From contig CM025854.1 of assembly GCA_003952965.2 (NCBI GenBank), forward strand, positions 22,645,813 to 22,709,812: a stretch of 64,000 nucleotides of DNA, given 5' to 3'. Below, one piece after another: positions 1 to 13,036 of the stretch. The notes under the pieces were generated by a model that was given only the letters and a program-made list of their open reading frames with translations, ran no database searches and had not been told where the DNA came from. The position numbers were made by a program, and so were the translations under genes. Every line of letters begins with the position of its first letter. The stretch's first letter is position 1. The DNA comes from Morella rubra. Taxonomy: Eukaryota > Streptophyta > Magnoliopsida > Fagales > Myricaceae.

Positions 1-3000
1 CACGTCAGATGGAATAGATAAAATGGTACAACATCAATCTCAAGCAAGAGAGCCACAGAAAGAATGAAGAGAAGAGAGAGGGGGGGGGGGGAGTAGGAAG
101 CGAAAGGCATCCAGAGGCAGCAAATGATGGCATGGCAGAAACTCATTAAAAAACTACCTAATTGATAAAATATCCAGACTTTGTCTAGAAGCATGCTACC
201 TCAAATTCTACTATAGTGGTTTCTTGACTTCCTCTGCCGCTGGACCAAAACTGTGCTATAGCTAATTCCATTGTCTGCCCACCCACAACAGGAAAGGCGA
301 AGCTTTTGGCAGCAGGAGAGGAAAATGTTACGACGCTTTCCCATTTTTTAGGCCTTTGTAAGGGACAAATCTGGAAATTTCAAAAATGTTAAAGCAGGTC
401 TAGCCGGCCTGATATAAGTTCTCATTAAATAATGTACCTGAACAGCGTCAACAAAGAATCTACGGCTTGTATCAAATCCTGACGTCTGCATCATCGCTTC
501 AACCCAACTAGCACCAATGGGCACTTCTATATATCTCCTTTCAATATGGCCTAACGGACCAGAACATCCAAGAAACAGAAAAAGAATTGAGTTTAGGTGA
601 TTAACAGTTGATCAGACACTAGATGGACCACTTCTTGACTTTGGCTGCCCTTCACTGAACAAAAGTTCAGGACAAGCCAGTTGAAATTATACCTGGCTGA
701 AACTGCATCCTTGAAAATGAAACTACAGGTGGCCGATTCACTACAGCCATAGGCTTTGTTATAGTAACTGGGATTCTGAATAGAGGGCCACGCCAAGGTG
801 CCTTGCAATCAATCCCAAAGACTTCAAAATAGTGCAGACCATCCCCAAGATTGGTAGGATCCACAACCATACTGAAGGAAGACGAGAAAACTTGAGATTA
901 AACAGTAGAAGCAATGCTCAGCTCTAAGAACTAAAGTTACAAACAAACTTCAATGAAAGAATTTCCAAATTACAAAATAAGACAACAATAGCCATAAAGC
1001 AGCAATAGGGCCTATTTCTGAGGCCCCTTAAGAAAACAAGACCACCGTAGAAAGAGTTTTGTCTAACTAATGTATACTGCCATGTGGCAGTAATTAATTA
1101 CTTCAAAGAGAAGAGAGGAGGCAATATCTAGATGTTTTTTTTTTTCTCTCTTTATAAGTTTTCACAAAAACTTGTAACAAAATAGTCACAGAGAATTCCC
1201 CATTTCAGTGATGTACGAGAACCTGGTAACAATTGGCATCTTAAAGAATTCCTACCCTATAAAACCATCCTACTTTCAACCATTTGAACTAAAGGTTTCT
1301 CATCGACAACCTCAGGGAAATGCTAATAGAACCCACATCTACCAAACTCTATTCCTAAGCTAGATGCAAGAACTAGTAAAGTAGCTCAACCACAGCCTAT
1401 TGGCCAGCTTCGAGGAATTTAGCTTCCCAAGTAGTGGAATATAGCTTCTAATGCGTGCAATACCACCTGCAATAAATTCAAACCCAAAAAGAAAAAAATG
1501 GGGAAAAAAACTAACTAGCAGAAACATCACCCACATACTTGATGCCAACAGAGACACGCATGAATGCTCATACAATACTATGTCTACATCCTTTGCAACC
1601 ATGGATATTGAGGCATACATTCCAGCAGAAATTGTTTAATAAAGGAAAAAGAGAATGTTGAGCAATAGAAAGAAATAACATATACAAATTAACGTAGTTA
1701 TCAATACTTAGAAAAGGACAGGAAAAGTGAAGTGCTAACTGACTTGAAGCTTCGCCCATTATGAGTAAGAAGAAGATACTCAGGAGCCCTCACAACTGCC
1801 TTTTCACTGCAGTGCAACTCGATACACTCCTCAAAAGGAACCAAGTCGTCTAGATTACTTGCATCTTCATGAAATTTTGGAGCAACTTGCACAGTCCACT
1901 GTTATAAGGGTAGTGCTTAAGATGCAGAATAAATGAGAAAATGCAGTGGGAAATATGAACATGAGCACAGCAAGATTATTGCCAAGAGATAGCATTATAC
2001 CTAATTCGATGAATAGAACAGAAGTAATATGAACACATCTTATACAAGAAAAGCAAGCAATATAAAAAATACTTAGATCAACATATTACAAAAATCCACG
2101 TAGCAAAACGAAATTGGATACACTCATAGAGTGATAATTTACAAGTATCAGATATCATTAAAAATACTAATAGATGTGTGGGGAAGGCCCAAGCCCAATG
2201 CTTACTTTGTAAAAGGCTCCCCACTAGCTAAGTATTAAGACTATGTTGCATGGACAACAACACAGAACAGTTTTGTGATGAACACAAATGTTATAGTACT
2301 GGAGCTTTAAGAAAAGAGGAACTGAGATAAAACACAAAGGCACAAGATTTTAAATATACTTTTTCTCTATTGGAAAAGAGGAAAAAGTGGACTAGAAACA
2401 GTGAAAATAATGACAGAGCTTAATATTCCATCAAACTGGAAACGACAAAAAAATGACCATCTCTGTGAATTTTTATTAAGCAACGAAGATAACATATAAG
2501 CCACCCTTAAGCCGAAAACCTCTTCATCCTGTTGATTGTGGGTAAGTCAAAGCATTTGGCACAAAAATACAAAACCAGACGGATGCATAGCCAAAGTCAA
2601 AAAGAGACCATATAAAGGTTTCAGTAGGCAGAAGATACTTTTATGTTTGAAAATAGAGGAGAATTTGGAATTGAATATCATGGGATAGAAGATAACTAAC
2701 GTGGTAATTCACATTGAACCAATAACAGTATTGGAGCATAACCATGGAGATACCACTTGAGAGAAATGAGTGAAGCATTTGTTGGAAAATAGGTAAGAAC
2801 CCAAACTCTAACACTAGATCATCTCCTAAAGAGAAACTAATTTCTCCTCTAACCGTTAAAAAAAAAGGCTTGATCTTCAACAAACCAATAAATATATAAC
2901 ACTCTCTATGTCCACCCAGTCCATCAATACTCTCACCTCAGTGGATTGTTGGCAAGCACTAGCCTCCCTCAGGTAGATGCCTCGACAGATAGGAGCTGCA

Positions 3001-6000
3001 GTAAATTCACATAACAAAAAACAATTAACTTCATTTCACAATCTAAAGTATAAAATTAAAAAAAATTTAAATATTGGCGCGAGTGGGAGAAGCAGTGGTC
3101 CGTAGTTGGAAAATTGCAGATAGCTTTATTAAGAAAGCAAAGGCCCCATCTTAAGTGGTCAGTAGTTGGAAAATTGCTGATAGCTTTATTAAGCAAGAGA
3201 ATGCCCCATAAAAGACGTCATCTTATACTCGGGTATAGGCAGAAACAAAATTGTCTTCACGTCTAAAAGCCAAAAAGAAAAAAACAAACTCATACTATTG
3301 ATAAATGCAATGCCATGAGTAAACAAATATCAAGTATGACACATATTGTGCAAAAAATCTTTCAAAAGCACATAAAGATTCGGCAGCAGGGGGGCAGAGA
3401 ACCTAAACTTACTGGATTTTCCAGATTGATTAATCTTCACTTGATATGCTACACAAGGGACATCACGGGACTTCTGTAGATATTCGTACGCCCTGCCACA
3501 ACGAAACGAGTTGGACGAATAACAAAACATACAAAAGACGAACTATGTCTGGAGTAAGGAATGAGCAAAGGTCGAGCATAAAATCTAACTTGTCAACTTG
3601 CATAAGCCCTTGTCCAGTGGTTAATTTATCTTCGGGCAAACTACCTACAGGCACAGCTGTATTCTCAAGAGCCTTGTGTACACTATAGGGACTCACGGGA
3701 ATGCCCTCAGCCTGCATAAAAACCAATCATATCAGAAGTTTCTGCATAAAGAGCAAGATAACACAGACAAAAAACATGAATTAAAAGTAAGGCAGATCAA
3801 AAGACCTTCATTGCACTTATGAGTAACGCAACTCCCCCACAAGCAGATGGAGATGCCATTGACGTTCCATTCATAAGCATTCGTCGTTGCAGAGTCCATG
3901 TAGGAACAGGGGCAATAGCCCCACCAGGAGCACTTACACAGACACCAAGATCTCCATCAGCCGTTGGACCCCGACTGGACCTACAAGTAATTTGAGCCAA
4001 TTATGCTTCATTCAAATACAAGCCAGAATGGAGACCTTAAGTCAGCAAAAGTGGGGATCTCAGAGCGAAACAAAATAAGTTTCCCTACCAAGTGTATTCA
4101 AGCCCTTCACTGGGAGGTTCAACAACACAATGAGCCCCAGAAGCCATTGCAGGAGAGACATAAGCACCAACTCCTATAATTCCTGACGTGGTACCACCAG
4201 GGGCACCAACAGTGCTCAATGCTGGCCCACTATTGCCAGCACTACTCACAAATATCAGACGATGCTTATCCACCACCTAAATTCAAAGCCAACAGTAACA
4301 GTTATAGCATATTAGAGAGGATGAAAGACAACACAAAGGAAAAAGAATACACAAAAATAACCATCCCAGTGAGTTCACATAGTTAAGAATTGATACTTCA
4401 TTAACAAGGTCAACAAATCGACCGTAATCTGGCAACAGTGTAGATTCTCCATAACTCATGTTGATGAGATCACACCTATGCTGCAAGAAAACATCCGCCA
4501 TGGTTAAGATGTCTCCATTATAATCCTGTTGAAATGCATTACTAGAATATAAACGAACACACAAATTATCCCTGTTATATTTCTTGACTAAGCATAATAC
4601 ATTGTGAATGTTATTTATTTTAGAGATAAATTAGTCAGTACAATAAACTATAACGCACCTCCACAGCAGCGATTAGAGCCCGAGTCAAGCCAGTCCCCGT
4701 CTCCATTGAACCCAAGCGTGAATCTCCAATTTTACAAGAGATTAATTGTGCTCCAGGTGCAATACCATTCAACAAGGGCTCCTAACCACAATCACATCAT
4801 AGATCAGAAAGCATGATGGTTTACTTATTTGTTTTTTGGGGGGTGGTGGGTGGTTGTTGTGTGTGTGTGTGGTGTGGGGCAGGGGGGGAGTCACAATTGT
4901 TGGATGAACTTAAGATTGTAATACCTTTGGGTGGAAAGCAGTGGCTATACCGGCAACATGAGTGCCATGAGGGGAGCAATCTGTCACAATACTTAAGATT
5001 TTTCCCTCATCATAGACATTAGCAACAAATGTACAGGCATCTAATTTGCTGAACACACCAAACTTCTGTTCGACCCTGTGAGTTGAATGCAATAGAGTTA
5101 ACATTCAAATAGTAGGATCTATAAACTCTGTCATCGCCAACTACAGAAATTGATCAAATGAAAGACCAAATTAGGAAAAAGTTAACAAATGCTACAATAG
5201 AGAAGCCCTCAAACTTCCAAAGATGATAAATTTGTTCACTCAAATTTAACATTCGGCAGAGAGCATGACTGTCACACAGACTGACATATGCATTTCAAAT
5301 TTCCAGGAGAGAGCATGCTGAGGATTCACAATAGGATGTCTTTTCCAGAGTGCCATTGCACGGAATTTGAAACACAGTTTCATTCAGTGATTTCACATAA
5401 ATGCTATTACTATAACTTCTATGCCAGGCCTTCCGTACTGTACCTCGGCTTCAAATCAGAAGAACATTAGACATTCCGAGTTTTGGACTTTCTTCAAATA
5501 ACTTAATACAGAAATAAAAATATAATGGTATCCTACAGAATGTGCATATGATTAACATAAATATACTGAAAGATAAAACAACCTATCAGATTACAGCCAG
5601 CAGGAATAGTGCAGTAAATGATCCGGCATTTTGAGAGATCATTAGAACTTTAAAACACATCAACACTTTTTTCTTTTGTTGTTGCTTGATAAATTTATTC
5701 ACGAACTTAGGAAACTTACACTCCTAACCTCACCCACCACCCCATACCTATAATGGGACGAACAGGAAAGAAAACTAGAGAAACAATCTCACACCCACTA
5801 AACAGTTACATTTAGACTTGCCCGATTGCACAGATAGTTAAATGGTTGTTTCTATGAGTTTCCAGTCTCCACTAACAATTGCCTCTGGGTTGAAATTGTC
5901 TTATGGGCAGAACACTCATGTACAATGGATTGACAACTGATTGCTCCCCACTTTGGGCAGAATCACCACTGCTCATCCTGTTTCGCTTCTATATAATGCT

Positions 6001-9000
6001 AGGTTTCTAAAAACTTACTGAGGAGACCTATCCCATTCTAGTGAAGGGTTCTATGGGTGAAGAGAAAGCAGGTATAATAACTAGGCCATCAGTTGGTCAT
6101 TTCAAGTTCCCAAGGAAACTCAAAATGCAAAAAGCAGTTTCCACACAGCATCAGTAGCCAATTCACTAAACATTTTGACTAGTCCGGTTACTAGTTTCTT
6201 CAGACTGGAAGGTTTACCACACACCATCGCACAAACCTAAAGGAAACCTTTCCATTGTGCTCCTCCCATACAATAATCAGCCAACAGCCCCCGCTCCCTT
6301 GTCTTTTGACCATTTTTCCAGTGACAGATTAGAAAAGGAATGTTCAGGTGCTCTACTCAAAGAAAAGAAACGGAGAAGAAGAAAGGATTGAATTATTTAT
6401 GCACAATGACCATATCCCTCAGGAAATTTATTAACTGTTAGATATGCTGAAATGCAAGATACAGAGGTTTTTATATTTGACTCTTTTCCTTCTATGTCAT
6501 CCTACTTAATTGAAAAAAGAATTTGTTGAACCCAACCAATAATCACAAGTGACCAAACATACCTATAATTAGTTAGCGGTATAAACTTAGCAAGTTTCCC
6601 ACAATCAGGATCATCTTCAAGACTCTGCGTGTCAAAAGCAGCCCTCCATACTTCTCCATCATGCCACACAACAGCATCAATGACAGGTCCCTTGTCATCA
6701 AAGCTCTAAAACAGAAAAGATCACAAATCAGCAACAAAAGAAAGTCGGGAAAAAATGTAAAAAAAGTAAAATACCTAGAACTCACTTCAGCTTGCTTTTG
6801 TAGAATATCAATTCTGTTTTGAAGGTCTTCACGAGACCTCTTCAGGCTTGCGTCCTCCACTTTAGCATGTTTCTAGCAAGATGATATCAAGCAATATAAA
6901 CAAGAGCACATTCGAACCTATTTAGAGACATGACAGCTCAAGAGTTGGCAACTACACTTGGACTAAGTTTCTCATTATGCATTTACAGTTTCAGATATTC
7001 CATTATTCTATGTCATCTGCAGAATAAACTACCAACATGTGAAATCAACTATAGTAAAATTTATATAGCCTATCTGAGCAAAACTAATGTTTCCAATCTA
7101 GAAAGACTGGATAAAGGGTACAAAATGTGAAATGAACCAGCAGTCCACAAGAAAAAACTCAAATATGTGAAGGTACAAGCAACCCAAGTCCACTGAAAAA
7201 CAAAAAGGTAGTGCTTCTTAATCATACATTCAAAGATGCAACAATGAGTTATACAAGATTCATTTAAATTTCCAGTAAATAGAATCTGCTTCTTCTTTTT
7301 TCCTAAGTGAACGTAATCTGCTTAATTACTCCACTAGTCCTTGGGATTTTCACGATTCCCAGATCAGTCCCTATGGTAAGTTTTTTCCTACGGCCTCTCT
7401 ATAGTTTAGACCAATTCCTAATTTAGTCCCTCCATCCACTCGGATGACATAAATTGCCCACATGGCTAATGGCTACCACGTCACGCCCAATGAAAAACCG
7501 ACACATGAAGCATGGACACTGACTCGACTTCAACTTGAAAAAGCCCACGTGGATTAAGTACAATAGAGAAGCCCTCAAACTTCCAAAGATGATAAATTTG
7601 TTCACTCAAATTTAACATTCGGCAGAGAGCATGACTGTCACACAGACTGACATATGCATTTCAAATTTCCAGGAGAGAGCATGCTGAGGATTCACAATAG
7701 GATGTCTTTTCCAGAGTGCCATTGCACGGAATTTGAAACACAGTTTCATTCAGTGATTTCACATAAATGCTATTACTATAACTTCTATGCCAGGCCTTCC
7801 GTACTGTACCTCGGCTTCAAATCAGAAGAACATTAGACATTCCGAGTTTTGGACTTTCTTCAAATAACTTAATACAGAAATAAAAATATAATGGTATCCT
7901 ACAGAATGTGCATATGATTAACATAAATATACTGAAAGATAAAACAACCTATCAGATTACAGCCAGCAGGAATAGTGCAGTAAATGATCCGGCATTTTGA
8001 GAGATCATTAGAACTTTAAAACACATCAACACTTTTTTCTTTTGTTGTTGCTTGATAAATTTATTCACGAACTTAGGAAACTTACACTCCTAACCTCACC
8101 CACCACCCCATACCTATAATGGGACGAACAGGAAAGAAAACTAGAGAAACAATCTCACACCCACTAAACAGTTACATTTAGACTTGCCCGATTGCACAGA
8201 TAGTTAAATGGTTGTTTCTATGAGTTTCCAGTCTCCACTAACAATTGCCTCTGGGTTGAAATTGTCTTATGGGCAGAACACTCATGTACAATGGATTGAC
8301 AACTGATTGCTCCCCACTTTGGGCAGAATCACCACTGCTCATCCTGTTTCGCTTCTATATAATGCTAGGTTTCTAAAAACTTACTGAGGAGACCTATCCC
8401 ATTCTAGTGAAGGGTTCTATGGGTGAAGAGAAAGCAGGTATAATAACCCATCCCTGGGTTTGGACTACAGGGAGGCCGGTAGCAAAAAAATTACCATTTT
8501 AGTGAGACTAATCAGGGAATTCTGCGAAATGCAGATACCGGACGTTACGGATAGTTAATTTAGCCTAATAAAAAGCATCACAATCAGTGTATAAATGGGA
8601 GAAACCTAGAACTGTACCAATCTTCAAACCTAAATCCATGTCTGTAAAAAAATAACAAGCAGGACTAAATTATGCAACAACCATTATTCTATGTCATCTG
8701 CAGAATAAACTACCAACATGTGAAATCAACTATAGTAAAATTTATATAGCCTATCTGAGCAAAACTAATGTTTCCAATCTAGAAAGACTGGATAAAGGGT
8801 ACAAAATGTGAAATGAACCAGCAGTCCACAAGAAAAAACTCAAATATGTGAAGGTACAAGCAACCCAAGTCCACTGAAAAACAAAAAGGTAGTGCTTCTT
8901 AATCATACATTCAAAGATGCAACAATGAGTTATACAAGATTCATTTAAATTTCCAGTAAATAGAATCTGCTTCTTCTTTTTTCCTAAGTGAACGTAATCT

Positions 9001-11973
9001 GCTTAATTACTCCACTAGTCCTTGGGATTTTCACGATTCCCAGATCAGTCCCTATGGTAAGTTTTTTCCTACGGCCTCTGTTTAGACCAATTCCTAATTT
9101 AGTCCCTCCATCCACTCGGATGACATAAATTGCCCACATGGCTAATGGCTACCACGTCACGCCCAATGAAAAACCGACACATGAAGCATGGACACTGACT
9201 CGACTCCCCAACTTGAAAAAGTGGACCCACGTGTTAAATGGATATTGTCATCTAGTGACTAGAGGGACCTATCCATTTGGCACGTGGGACCCACTTTTTC
9301 AAGTTGGGGGAGTCGAGTCAGTGTCCATGTTTCGTATGTCTGTTTTTCATTCGGCGTTACGTGATAGCCGTTAGCCACGTTCGCAATTTCCATCATCCAA
9401 GTGAATGGAAGAACTAAACTGGGAATTGGTCCAAACCTCCCTGTAGTTTGGACTACAGGGAGGCCGGTAGCAAAAAAATTACCATAGAGACTAATCAGGG
9501 AATTGCGAAAACCCCAAAGACTAGCGGAGTAATTTAGCCTAATAAAAAGCAACAATAGTGTATAATGAGAAACCCTGTACCAATAAACTAAATCCATGTC
9601 TGTAAAAAAATAACAAGCAGGAAAAGCAACAACCTGGTCGAATTCATTAAGATGCTTAACAGCCTTAGCAATTTCTTCCTGGTTCTTTCCATCCCATTTT
9701 TTCCTTCTTTCTTTCTGTCAGTTGGTAGAGAGGAAAGGGAATGTGGTGCAACTTCAGTAAAAGAGGCAGACCGTGGAATCCACCAAATGAATCATAATAG
9801 GCAACAGCCAATGCTTACCTTCAACCGTGAAGTCAATGTTTCCGTAAATAGCTCATAAACCAACTTAGATCCCACATGCCAGTCCCCAGAAGGGTTTTTC
9901 CACAAAGAATTGACAACCAGAGTAGCCCCTACACAAGATATGTTGGTTACAGCAGAGCATGATAACCTTCAGGAATAGAACCTGGCTCAATCTTTAGATA
10001 TCAATCTTACACTCAAAATTATTCAGCAGGTAAAGATGCTTCATGAGATGACAGCAAAGTAATAAAATAATGGTGTAATTTATTATTTCTTGCCATTTAT
10101 TGCAGGGAATCCTCTCAGTGGATAGAGTAAGCTTCAGATACGAAATGTGATGGAGGCAAGTAACCGATAAAAAAACTTGTGCCATGCATTTGGGGGAACA
10201 CTTCACATATTGTGCATGTTATGTGAGTGGAGCTACCATATAAGTTAGTCGCACATAACAGATTTTGTTGCCAAAATTACCCTACTAAGCATAAGATGTG
10301 CTTCCCCTCAACCATTTGCTTATATTCCTCACAGGAACCAAAAGTACAGAAAACCCCTAAACTGCATATTCCAATGATTGTTCAACAGAGTCTCAAAGTT
10401 CCTTAAAGAAATATCGTAATAAGACCCTTGTTGGCACAGCCTTAAACATCCTACATAGCAGTTCCAATTAGTTAAAAACATTTTTGGTAAGAACATCTCT
10501 TCAGTGGAAAAAGTAGTAACTTTTCAGTAATGATCTGAAAACCTTTTCCACTGTTTGGCTTGCACCGGTCCATCATCCGAAAGAATATCACGACCCTATG
10601 AGCCATACACCAGGCCACCGCCACAACTTATTGGAGTTTCCAAGCCATGAAGAACGACCAAACCACATTTGTGGTTGCTTACAGAAGGATCAATGCGGAG
10701 GGCAGGGCATGGGCCCTGCAAAATGCTGGGAATGTCGAGGATACATAACCCCTGGACAAATAAGGCAATGGCATAGGGTTGCGTGGTTAGTCCATGCAGT
10801 CATCAAAGGTCAGTGGCATAGCCTATAGGAAGGTGGTGGCGGTGAAGTGGAAGTAGCAGAGGCTGTGTGAACCACGAGAGGTGCAGCAGTTCTCATGGTA
10901 TTCGACCAAAGCCACCAATATTGATACGTTCTAAGACGTGATGTTTATTGTTACGCGGGGAAAATATTTTAGGTTGATTTCTATTTTCAGCTGCACCAAC
11001 TGCCGAAAAATATCATAAAAAAGTTACCAAGCAAAACAAGCACCCCAAGTTATCAATTTAACAAAATAATGAAGAGAGCAGCAGAAGCAGCTACAGGCAC
11101 AATTTCGTGCTTAGTGATCATGAGGTATCTGGTAAATAGTAAGACACTAACCTGAAGCTCCGCAAATACAACCCTCCGCATCGGCTTTGACCACCTTTGA
11201 CGTATCTACATCTCCACTCCCAGTGCTGAAACAAATACCAAAAGTAAATATGAAGTAAAACATTGTCAAGAAATAACTCAAAAAGACACTCATACTCAAG
11301 TAGCTTTATAAATACCAATCGAGGATATCGAGGATTTTCGGCTTCCCATCCGAGGTCACTTGCAAACCAGCCGCAGCGGGGTCAACTCCAGTATCTGGAT
11401 ACACGTAATTTTTATAATTTTAGTACCTATGATAGATACATGGACCAGTATGGCTGTTTATATTGTTTCGGGGGATAGCACAATAAACTGCACTTTAAGG
11501 TGCAGAAAATTTGAATTTTATCGTTGAAGGTGATACTTTCTACTGAAGTTGCATTTCACTTGAAATTTTCCTGGATTTGAATCTTCTCATTTCTTTTATT
11601 TTGCACCAAACAGAAATCCAACCGATGCCTCACCGAAAATCGCGATGAGAACGCCGCGGCCATCGTACTCCGGGTGAGCCTCGATGAAGCGATCGGCGCC
11701 AGTCTCTTTCTTGGGCATGAGGGAGGCCAAGAAGGTGGACTCGCTCAGCTTGAAATTACCTAAACGCCCATTATCGTCACCGCCGGTATGCCCAAAGGAA
11801 GAGCAAGGCATTGCCTTAACCCCACGAGTACCAGTAGTTCCACTCCACTCTCCCGTTCTGGATCTTCTTGCTTTGCTGGCTCTCCTTTTAACGTGGGAGA
11901 GAAATGGTGGGGGAGAGAGCGAAAGTGGAGACGAGTGTAAAACCGGGAGTCTAAACAGTACCGGGTTTTGCAT
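1..11973 (-). CDS. TPP2: Tripeptidyl-peptidase II, subtilisin-like serine protease (5' part; continues off left edge)
   Basis: TPP2 is a giant cytosolic (partly plastid-associated in plants) exopeptidase that removes tripeptides from peptides released by the proteasome. Exons in transcript order: 11973-11634, 11394-11316, 11225-11152, 9928-9819, 9714-9634, 6872-6786, 6705-6563, 5075-4925, 4781-4659, 4480-4397, 4276-4089, 3980-3806, 3711-3590, 3492-3413, 2995-2937, 1898-1744, 871-693, 550-438, 370-200. All junctions keep frame and total 838 codons; family length is about 1,300-1,380, so the C-terminal part lies left of the window. Subtilase catalytic residues are visible: Asp in DTGVD (about residue 114, codon split by intron 1), His in SPHGTHVAG (about 341), oxyanion Asn in SSAGNSG (about 439), Ser in [10 protein letters not shown] (about 527). 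The roughly 230-residue Asp-His insert is the TPP2 signature. An Arg/Ser/Pro-rich N-terminal extension precedes the conserved MPCSS start, so a transit peptide or an internal start is possible. Exon edges are read from splice consensus only. Confidence 0.93.
3098..3211. repeat. Two-copy 61-bp direct tandem repeat in a TPP2 intron
   Basis: The segment beginning GTCCGTAGTTGG at 3098 recurs at 3159 as GTCAGTAGTTGG. Both copies run through GATAGCTTTATTAAG to GCCCCAT with a few substitutions. The repeat lies in the intron between the exons at 3413 and 2995 and has no coding content. Confidence 0.8.
5193..6081 (+). repeat. Source copy (A) of an 889-bp intronic segment duplicated at 7559-8447
   Basis: This part of the TPP2 intron between exons 6563 and 5075 is found again at 7559-8447. 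The offset is 2,366 at both ends, so there are no net indels, and the compared stretches match base for base. It contains no convincing gene; the small open frames inside it are chance frames copied along with it. Confidence 0.93.
7000..8680 (+). repeat. Tandem duplication unit 1 in a TPP2 intron (contains the interrupted fold-back)
   Basis: Unit 1 consists of unique intron sequence (7000-7320), a fold-back left arm (7320-7558), the 889-bp insertion, a fold-back right-arm remnant (8448-8577), and about 100 bp of flank. The pieces recur in the same order at 8681-9642. The offset is 1,681 through 7398; a 5-bp indel follows near 7400. All of it lies in the intron between the exons at 9634 and 6872. 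Confidence 0.85.
7559..8447 (+). repeat. Inserted copy (A') of the 889-bp TPP2 intron segment
   Basis: This is a direct-orientation copy of 5193-6081. It sits between the left arm (ending about 7558) and the right-arm remnant (from about 8448) of a fold-back element, replacing that element's centre. It has no terminal repeats of its own and no target duplication is seen. That fits repair synthesis copied from the neighbouring intron rather than transposition. Confidence 0.88.
8681..9642 (+). repeat. Tandem duplication unit 2 in a TPP2 intron (intact fold-back)
   Basis: This is the uninterrupted counterpart of 7000-8680. It runs to the splice donor of the exon at 9634-9714: the shared GCAACAACC motif at the junction overlaps the donor. 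Near-identity to unit 1 suggests a recent event. Confidence 0.85.
9003..9545. mobile_element. Long fold-back (hairpin) element, MITE-like
   Basis: Two arms of about 250 bp are inverted complements at roughly 80% by eye. The left begins TAATTACTCCACTAGTC; the right ends GACTAGCGGAGTAATTTA. They are separated by a loop of a few tens of bases near 9250-9285. A smaller perfect inverted repeat (CCTCCCTGTAG / CTACAGGGAGG) lies in the right arm near 9441-9468. There is no coding capacity. A clear target duplication is not visible, so the superfamily is unassigned. Related arms flank the insertion at 7320-7558 and 8448-8577. Confidence 0.85.
9929..11151. other. Large TPP2 intron 3, no recognised content
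   Basis: This 1.2-kb intron contains only short chance frames, including one near 10598-10828 with no recognisable domain. I see no repeats with inverted ends. Confidence 0.6.
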
Positions 11974-13028
11974 AGTTTGTCTTTTCGGTGGAGGGTGTTT
12001 TGGTAATATGATAGGGTATTAAGTGGATGTGCGTCACGGTGGAAAGAATGGAGAATGGCTGCAGAGGACAGGTGGTGGAGAACTAGAAGGGGTGGCTTTG
12101 CCTTTGATTGGATGTGGTATGGGTGGCATCGTGGCGTGGTCCTTGTTTGGGTCGAAATTCCGGAGTTTGTATGGGCGTGGAATGTTATGACATCCATGTC
12201 CCGACAACGATGAACGACCTGAGTAAAGTTTGATTCTTATTCCAAGTCACTCAACTCACAAGCCCAATAAAATTCACTTACCCAAAACGCCTATCTAAAA
12301 ATTCTTTTGTGGTCCCCAGTTTGTGAGCTGCCGGAACCTTCTCTCTAATCAGGTAGCTGTACGGTAATCTGTAGTGTTTGGTGGGTTGAGTTTTTTTTTT
12401 TAATTTTAATCCGGATAAATTCAACTCGGTAGTTTCACTCGAGTAAACTCATTTAACCAATCGTTATAATTGCTCGAAAAAAAAAAAAAACCAATCGTTA
12501 TAATTTCCAAACCACATAGATCAGATCGGTCAGACTCTTTGTTGTATTTACGAGTCTAGCCCGAACAGTTTCAGTTTAGTTGGAGAATATCGATGACTAA
12601 TTTACCAAAGAGAATACTTTAGGAATGAGCTTGGCGTTAACTTCAATCTTTATATCTTTTTGAAGTGGAGCTTTTTTCTTTTTTTTTTTTTTTTTTTTTT
12701 AAGGCAAGTGATTTGTACGGCTATAAAAGAGATTAAAGCAAAATGTGCACATATTACAGGGAATCTCCCCCAACGCCAGCCGAAAGAACCATGTTCGTTT
12801 ATTGATTTGTCCACCTAAGCAAGCTAAAGAAATAATGTCGACAGAAGAGAGAAATATTATCATTTTTATTCTTCAATTTGGAATTTTATGTACGAGGATT
12901 CGAGGAAGAATACCATCCCAATGCGTCGTGGTCCCAAGATCCGCATCCAAAGCGAAGCGCCTTTCGAGGCCTTACAGGTGATCCTATAATTTTTATTAAA
13001 ATTGACTCGAGTTTGTCTGTACCATGAC
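11974..13028. promoter_or_regulatory. TPP2 upstream region
   Basis: This is non-coding sequence upstream of the TPP2 start. It holds a poly-A tract near 12477-12490, bracketed by two copies of AACCAATCGTTATAATT (12457 and 12490 areas), and a long poly-T run near 12671-12700. No clear TATA box could be assigned. The promoter role is inferred from position only. Confidence 0.4.
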
Positions 13029-13036
13029 TAAGCCCA

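Noticed and set aside
5288..7836. Two identical 60-codon open frames (5288-5470 and 7654-7836)
   Set aside because: Their identity comes from the 889-bp DNA duplication, not protein conservation. They are in introns and have no domain features.
10598..10828. Cys/His-containing open frame in TPP2 intron 3
   Set aside because: No regular zinc-finger spacing, no homology recognised, and it lies wholly within an intron on the other strand.
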